DNA of 42,505 bases from JANXAZ01 sp964504655 (GTDB taxonomy: Bacteria > Pseudomonadota > Alphaproteobacteria > Geminicoccales > Geminicoccaceae): assembly GCA_964504655.1 (NCBI GenBank), contig CAZDFD010000034.1, positions 1 to 42,505 of the forward strand. Reading direction: 5' to 3'. The position numbers and the translations under genes were made by a program. How positions within the stretch are numbered: position 1 is the stretch's first letter; each line of letters opens with the position of its first letter. The notes beneath the pieces were generated by a model. That model did no database searches. It was not told the origin of the DNA and worked only from the letters and a program-made list of their open reading frames with translations. Positions 39,468 to 42,505 of this stretch are shown in pieces.

Positions 39468-40553
39468 TCAGGCGGCCTTCGCGCGCCCGCGGCCGAGCAA
39501 GGGGTCGAGCTCGCCCGCGGCGTAGCGCTTGGCCATCGCCGCGAGTGGCAGCGGGCGGATCCGCTCCGCCTGGCCCGCGGCGCCGAACTCCTCGTAGCGC
39601 TGCGCGCAGAGGGCGGTGAGCGCGGCCATCGCCGGCTTGAGGAAGTTCCGCGGGTCGAACTCGCCCCGCTTCTCCTGCGCCAGCTTGCGGAACTGCGCGG
39701 TCATGGCGATGCGGCAGTCGGTGTCGATGTTGACCTTGCGCACGCCGTGGCGGATCCCCTCCTGGATCTCCGCCACCGGCACGCCCCAGGTCTGCGGCAT
39801 CTCGCCGCCGAAGCGGTTGAACAGCTCCTGCAGCTCCTGCGGCACCGAGGAGCTGCCGTGCATCACCAGATGCGTGTTCGGCAGCCGCTCGTGGATCGCC
39901 TTGACCACGTCCATCGCCAGGATGTCGCCGGTCGGCTGGCGCTTGAACTTGTAGGCGCCGTGGCTCGTGCCGATCGCCACGGCGAGCGCGTCGACGCCGG
40001 TCCGCGCGACGAAGTCCTGCGCCTGGTCGGGGTCGGTGAGCAGCTGCTTCTTGTCGAGCCTGCCCTCGGCACCGTGGCCGTCCTCGGCCTCGCCGTGCCC
40101 GGTCTCGAGCGAGCCCAGGCAGCCGAGCTCGCCCTCGACCGACACGCCCACCGCGTGCGCGAGCTCGCAGACCTTGCCGGTGACCGCGAGATTGTACTCG
40201 TAGGAAGCCGGGGTCTTGCCGTCGGCCTCGAGCGAGCCGTCCATCATGACGCTCGTGAAGCCGTTCTGGATCGCCGACAGGCAGGTCGCGGGCTTGTCGC
40301 CGTGGTCGAGATGCAGGCAGACCGGCAGATGCGGCCACATCTCGACGACCGCGCCGATCATCGCCCGCAACATCGGGTCGCCGGCATAGGCGCGGGCGCC
40401 GCGCGAGGCCTGCAGGATCACCGGTGCCTTGACCTTGTCGGCCGCGGCCATGATCCCGAGCACCTGCTCCATGTTGTTCACGTTGAAGGCGGGCACGCCG
40501 TAGCCGTGCTCGGCGGCGTGATCGAGCAGTTGCCGGAGCGAGATCGTGGCCAT
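39468..40553 (-). CDS. cbbA: Class II fructose-bisphosphate aldolase
   Basis: A 361-residue zinc-dependent aldolase. It makes fructose 1,6-bisphosphate, and in the Calvin cycle also sedoheptulose 1,7-bisphosphate. Motifs are YGVPAFNVNNMEQVLGIM (18-35), LHLDHGD with D83 and zinc ligand H84, SVEGELGCLGS, IGTSHGAYKF with H198, VMHGSSSVP with H232 and KVNIDTDCRIAMTAQF. It follows transketolase by 18 bases and precedes cbbL by 46. The cbbA name is used because it sits in the cbb operon; the same protein is called fba elsewhere. Confidence 0.96.
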   Translation of the reverse strand: MATISLRQLLDHAAEHGYGVPAFNVNNMEQVLGIMAAADKVKAPVILQASRGARAYAGDPMLRAMIGAVVEMWPHLPVCLHLDHGDKPATCLSAIQNGFTSVMMDGSLEADGKTPASYEYNLAVTGKVCELAHAVGVSVEGELGCLGSLETGHGEAEDGHGAEGRLDKKQLLTDPDQAQDFVARTGVDALAVAIGTSHGAYKFKRQPTGDILAMDVVKAIHERLPNTHLVMHGSSSVPQELQELFNRFGGEMPQTWGVPVAEIQEGIRHGVRKVNIDTDCRIAMTAQFRKLAQEKRGEFDPRNFLKPAMAALTALCAQRYEEFGAAGQAERIRPLPLAAMAKRYAAGELDPLLGRGRAKAA

Positions 40554-40571
40554 CCAGGGTCTCCCTTGTGG

Positions 40572-42505
40572 TCAGCCCGAGGCCGGCCGGCCGAGCCGCC
40601 GCTCGGCCAGCGCGACGAGCGCCTCGGCGGTGATGCCGTAGTGCCGGTAGAGGTCGGTGGCCGGGGCGGAAGCGCCGAAGCCGCGCATCGCCACGACGTC
40701 CTCCTCGCTCGCCACGAACCGGGTCCAGCCGAATGGCGAGCCGGCCTCGATGGCGATCCGCGGCGCCTCGCCCAGGACGTGCGCGCGCCAGGCCGGGTCC
40801 TGCCGGTCGAACAGCTCGAAGCAGGGCAGCGAGACGACCGCGGTCGGGATCGCCCGCGCCTGCAGCCGGGCCCGCGCCTCGACCGCGATCGCCACCTCCG
40901 ATCCGGTGGCGAGGATGGTGAGCGCGCGCGGCCCGCCCTCGGCCTCGGCCAGGACGTAGCCGCCCCGCGCGGAGAGGTTCTCCGGGCCCGCCTCGGCGCG
41001 GAGGGTCGGCAGGTTCTGCCGCGAGAGGGCCAGCACCGAGGGGGTCGCGGGCTCGGCCAAGGCCGCCTCCCAGCACTCGGCCGTCTCGACCGCATCGGCC
41101 GGGCGGAACACGAGCAGGTTCGGGATCGCCCGGAGCGAGGCCAGGTGCTCGATCGGCTGGTGGGTGGGACCGTCCTCGCCGAGCCCGATGCTGTCGTGGG
41201 TCATCACGTAGACGACCCGGAGCCCCATCAGCGCCGAGAGCCGGATGCTGTTGCGGCAGTAGTCCGAGAACACGAGGAAGGTGCCGCCATAGGGCACGAG
41301 CCCCTTGTGCAGCGCGATCCCGTTCATGATCGCCGCCATGGCGTGCTCGCGCACCCCGTAGAAGAGGTAGCGGCCGGCGAGCTCGCCCGGCTGGACGGGC
41401 TTGGTGTGCTTCGTGATGGTGTTGTTCGAATGGGTCAGATCGGCCGAGCCGCCGAGGAGCTCGGGCACCTGCTCGGTCAGCACCTCGAGGGCCGCCTCCG
41501 AGGCCTTGCGGGTGGCGATCGCCGGGCGCGTCTCGGCCATCTTCCGGGCATGGGCGCGCAGGGCCGCGACCGCGGTCTCGGGGATCCGCCCCTCGAGGGC
41601 CGCCGCGAAGGCCGCCCGGTCGGGCGAGGCGGCCAGGCGCTCGGCCCAGGCGCGCCGCTCGGCGGCGCCGCGGCCGCCGGCGCGGGCCCAGGCGGCGGCG
41701 ACGTCCTCCGGGATCACGAAGGGCGGGTACGACCAGCCGAGCCGCTCGCGGGCGGCCGCCACCTCGGCCGCACCCAGGGGTGAGCCGTGGGTCGCGGCCG
41801 TGCCCTGCTTGCTCGGCGCACCGAAGCCGATGATCGTCCGGCAGGCCACGAGCGAGGGCCTGGGATCGGCCTTGGCGGCGGCGATCGCCCGGGCCACCGC
41901 CTCGGGGTCGTGGCCGTCGACCCGGCAGGTGTGCCAGCCATAGGCCTCGAAGCGCTTCAGATGGTCGTCCGAGCAGGACAGCGAGGTCGGCCCGTCGATC
42001 GAGATGCCGTTGTCGTCGAACAGCACGATCAGCCGGCCGAGACCGAGATGGCCGGCGAGCGAGCAGGCCTCGTGGCTGATGCCCTCCATGAGGCAGCCGT
42101 CGCCGGCGACGACATAGGTCCAGTGATCGACCAGCTCGGGACCGAACCGGCCCGCCAGGAGCCGCTCGGCCAGGGCCATGCCGACCGCGTTGGCGAGCCC
42201 CTGGCCCAAGGGCCCGGTGGTGGTCTCGACCCCCGGCGTGTGGCCGTACTCGGGATGGCCCGGGGTCTTGGAATGGAGCTGGCGGAAGCGGCGGATCTCC
42301 TCGATCCCCATGCCCGGGAAACCGGTCAGGTGGAGGAGCGCGTAGAGCAGCATCGAGCCGTGCCCGGCCGACAGCACGAAGCGGTCGCGGTCCGGCCAGG
42401 CGGGGTCGGCCGGGTCGAAGCGCAGGAAGCGGGTCCACAAGACGGTGGCGACGTCGGCCATGCCCATGGGCATGCCCGGATGGCCGGACTTGGCGGCCTC
42501 GACCG
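40572..42505 (-). CDS. cbbT: Transketolase (5' end beyond window)
   Basis: The C-terminal 643 residues of a transketolase, which moves two-carbon units in the Calvin and pentose-phosphate cycles. The frame runs off the right edge just after VEAAKSGHPGMPMGMADVA, so about 20-30 residues are missing. Visible motifs are the TPP-binding GDGCLMEGISHEACSLAGHL, SADLTHSNNT, FYGVREHAMAAIMNG and GEDGPTHQPIEHLASLRAIP. The C-terminal domain includes SGSEVAIAVEA-type ATGSEVAIAVEARARLQ. It is the first visible gene of the cbb operon; earlier genes (such as prk or fbp) and the promoter would lie outside. Confidence 0.97.
   Translation of the reverse strand, partial: VEAAKSGHPGMPMGMADVATVLWTRFLRFDPADPAWPDRDRFVLSAGHGSMLLYALLHLTGFPGMGIEEIRRFRQLHSKTPGHPEYGHTPGVETTTGPLGQGLANAVGMALAERLLAGRFGPELVDHWTYVVAGDGCLMEGISHEACSLAGHLGLGRLIVLFDDNGISIDGPTSLSCSDDHLKRFEAYGWHTCRVDGHDPEAVARAIAAAKADPRPSLVACRTIIGFGAPSKQGTAATHGSPLGAAEVAAARERLGWSYPPFVIPEDVAAAWARAGGRGAAERRAWAERLAASPDRAAFAAALEGRIPETAVAALRAHARKMAETRPAIATRKASEAALEVLTEQVPELLGGSADLTHSNNTITKHTKPVQPGELAGRYLFYGVREHAMAAIMNGIALHKGLVPYGGTFLVFSDYCRNSIRLSALMGLRVVYVMTHDSIGLGEDGPTHQPIEHLASLRAIPNLLVFRPADAVETAECWEAALAEPATPSVLALSRQNLPTLRAEAGPENLSARGGYVLAEAEGGPRALTILATGSEVAIAVEARARLQARAIPTAVVSLPCFELFDRQDPAWRAHVLGEAPRIAIEAGSPFGWTRFVASEEDVVAMRGFGASAPATDLYRHYGITAEALVALAERRLGRPASG

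Overview
The window reads as chromosome from a very GC-rich alphaproteobacterium. Coding capacity is about 95 percent and third codon positions are almost all G or C. The main pointers are the RpoB and ribosomal protein sequences, a red-type (form IC) RuBisCO operon with cbbX, a single-chain indolepyruvate ferredoxin oxidoreductase, and tripartite tricarboxylate transporter (TctABC) genes. A Rhodospirillales/Geminicoccales-like owner is my guess; the sequence does not prove it. One 10-N run at 19967-19976 marks an assembly join and interrupts a small membrane-protein gene.

Region 1 (1-6081) is information-processing core. On the minus strand it runs tRNA-Tyr, tRNA-Gly, tRNA-Trp, secE, nusG, rplK, rplA, rplJ, rplL and the 5' part of rpoB. 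The 23S rRNA methyltransferase gene rlmB and a tRNA-Thr lie divergently. Credible sigma-70-type promoters sit before tRNA-Tyr, before tRNA-Trp and inside the rplA-rplJ gap. No tuf gene lies between tRNA-Gly and tRNA-Trp, where many proteobacteria have one.

Region 2 (6106-16544) is a catabolic and uptake block: an orphan xanthine-dehydrogenase-type molybdenum subunit, then two mirror-image modules around a LysR gene. The minus-strand module is lysR-tctC-tctB-tctA-sulfatase; the plus-strand module is a second tctC plus a second sulfatase. Neither sulfatase has a signal peptide. Together this suggests import of an organic sulfate followed by cytoplasmic desulfation.

Region 3 (16545-27575) is a mixed accessory stretch: an unknown Arg/Ala-rich protein, an RTX-type calcium-binding protein, a D-threonine aldolase/D-serine dehydratase-type PLP enzyme, the gap-interrupted membrane protein, an enolase-superfamily sugar-acid enzyme, a VapBC toxin-antitoxin pair, an amidase, a LysE-type exporter, a class I aminotransferase, a VOC protein flanked by 44-bp direct repeats, and an MltF-like lytic transglycosylase.

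Region 4 (27615-35928) has a tightly packed lipid-modification trio (GT21-type glycosyltransferase, fatty acid desaturase, methyltransferase), a Tat-exported SMP-30-type lactonase, the large ferredoxin oxidoreductase and a small coiled-coil protein with 21-bp internal repeats.

Region 5 (35925-42505) is a Calvin-cycle operon on the minus strand: transketolase (cut by the window end), class II aldolase, cbbL, cbbS, cbbX and rpe. It implies carbon dioxide fixation; phosphoribulokinase and cbbR would lie outside the window.
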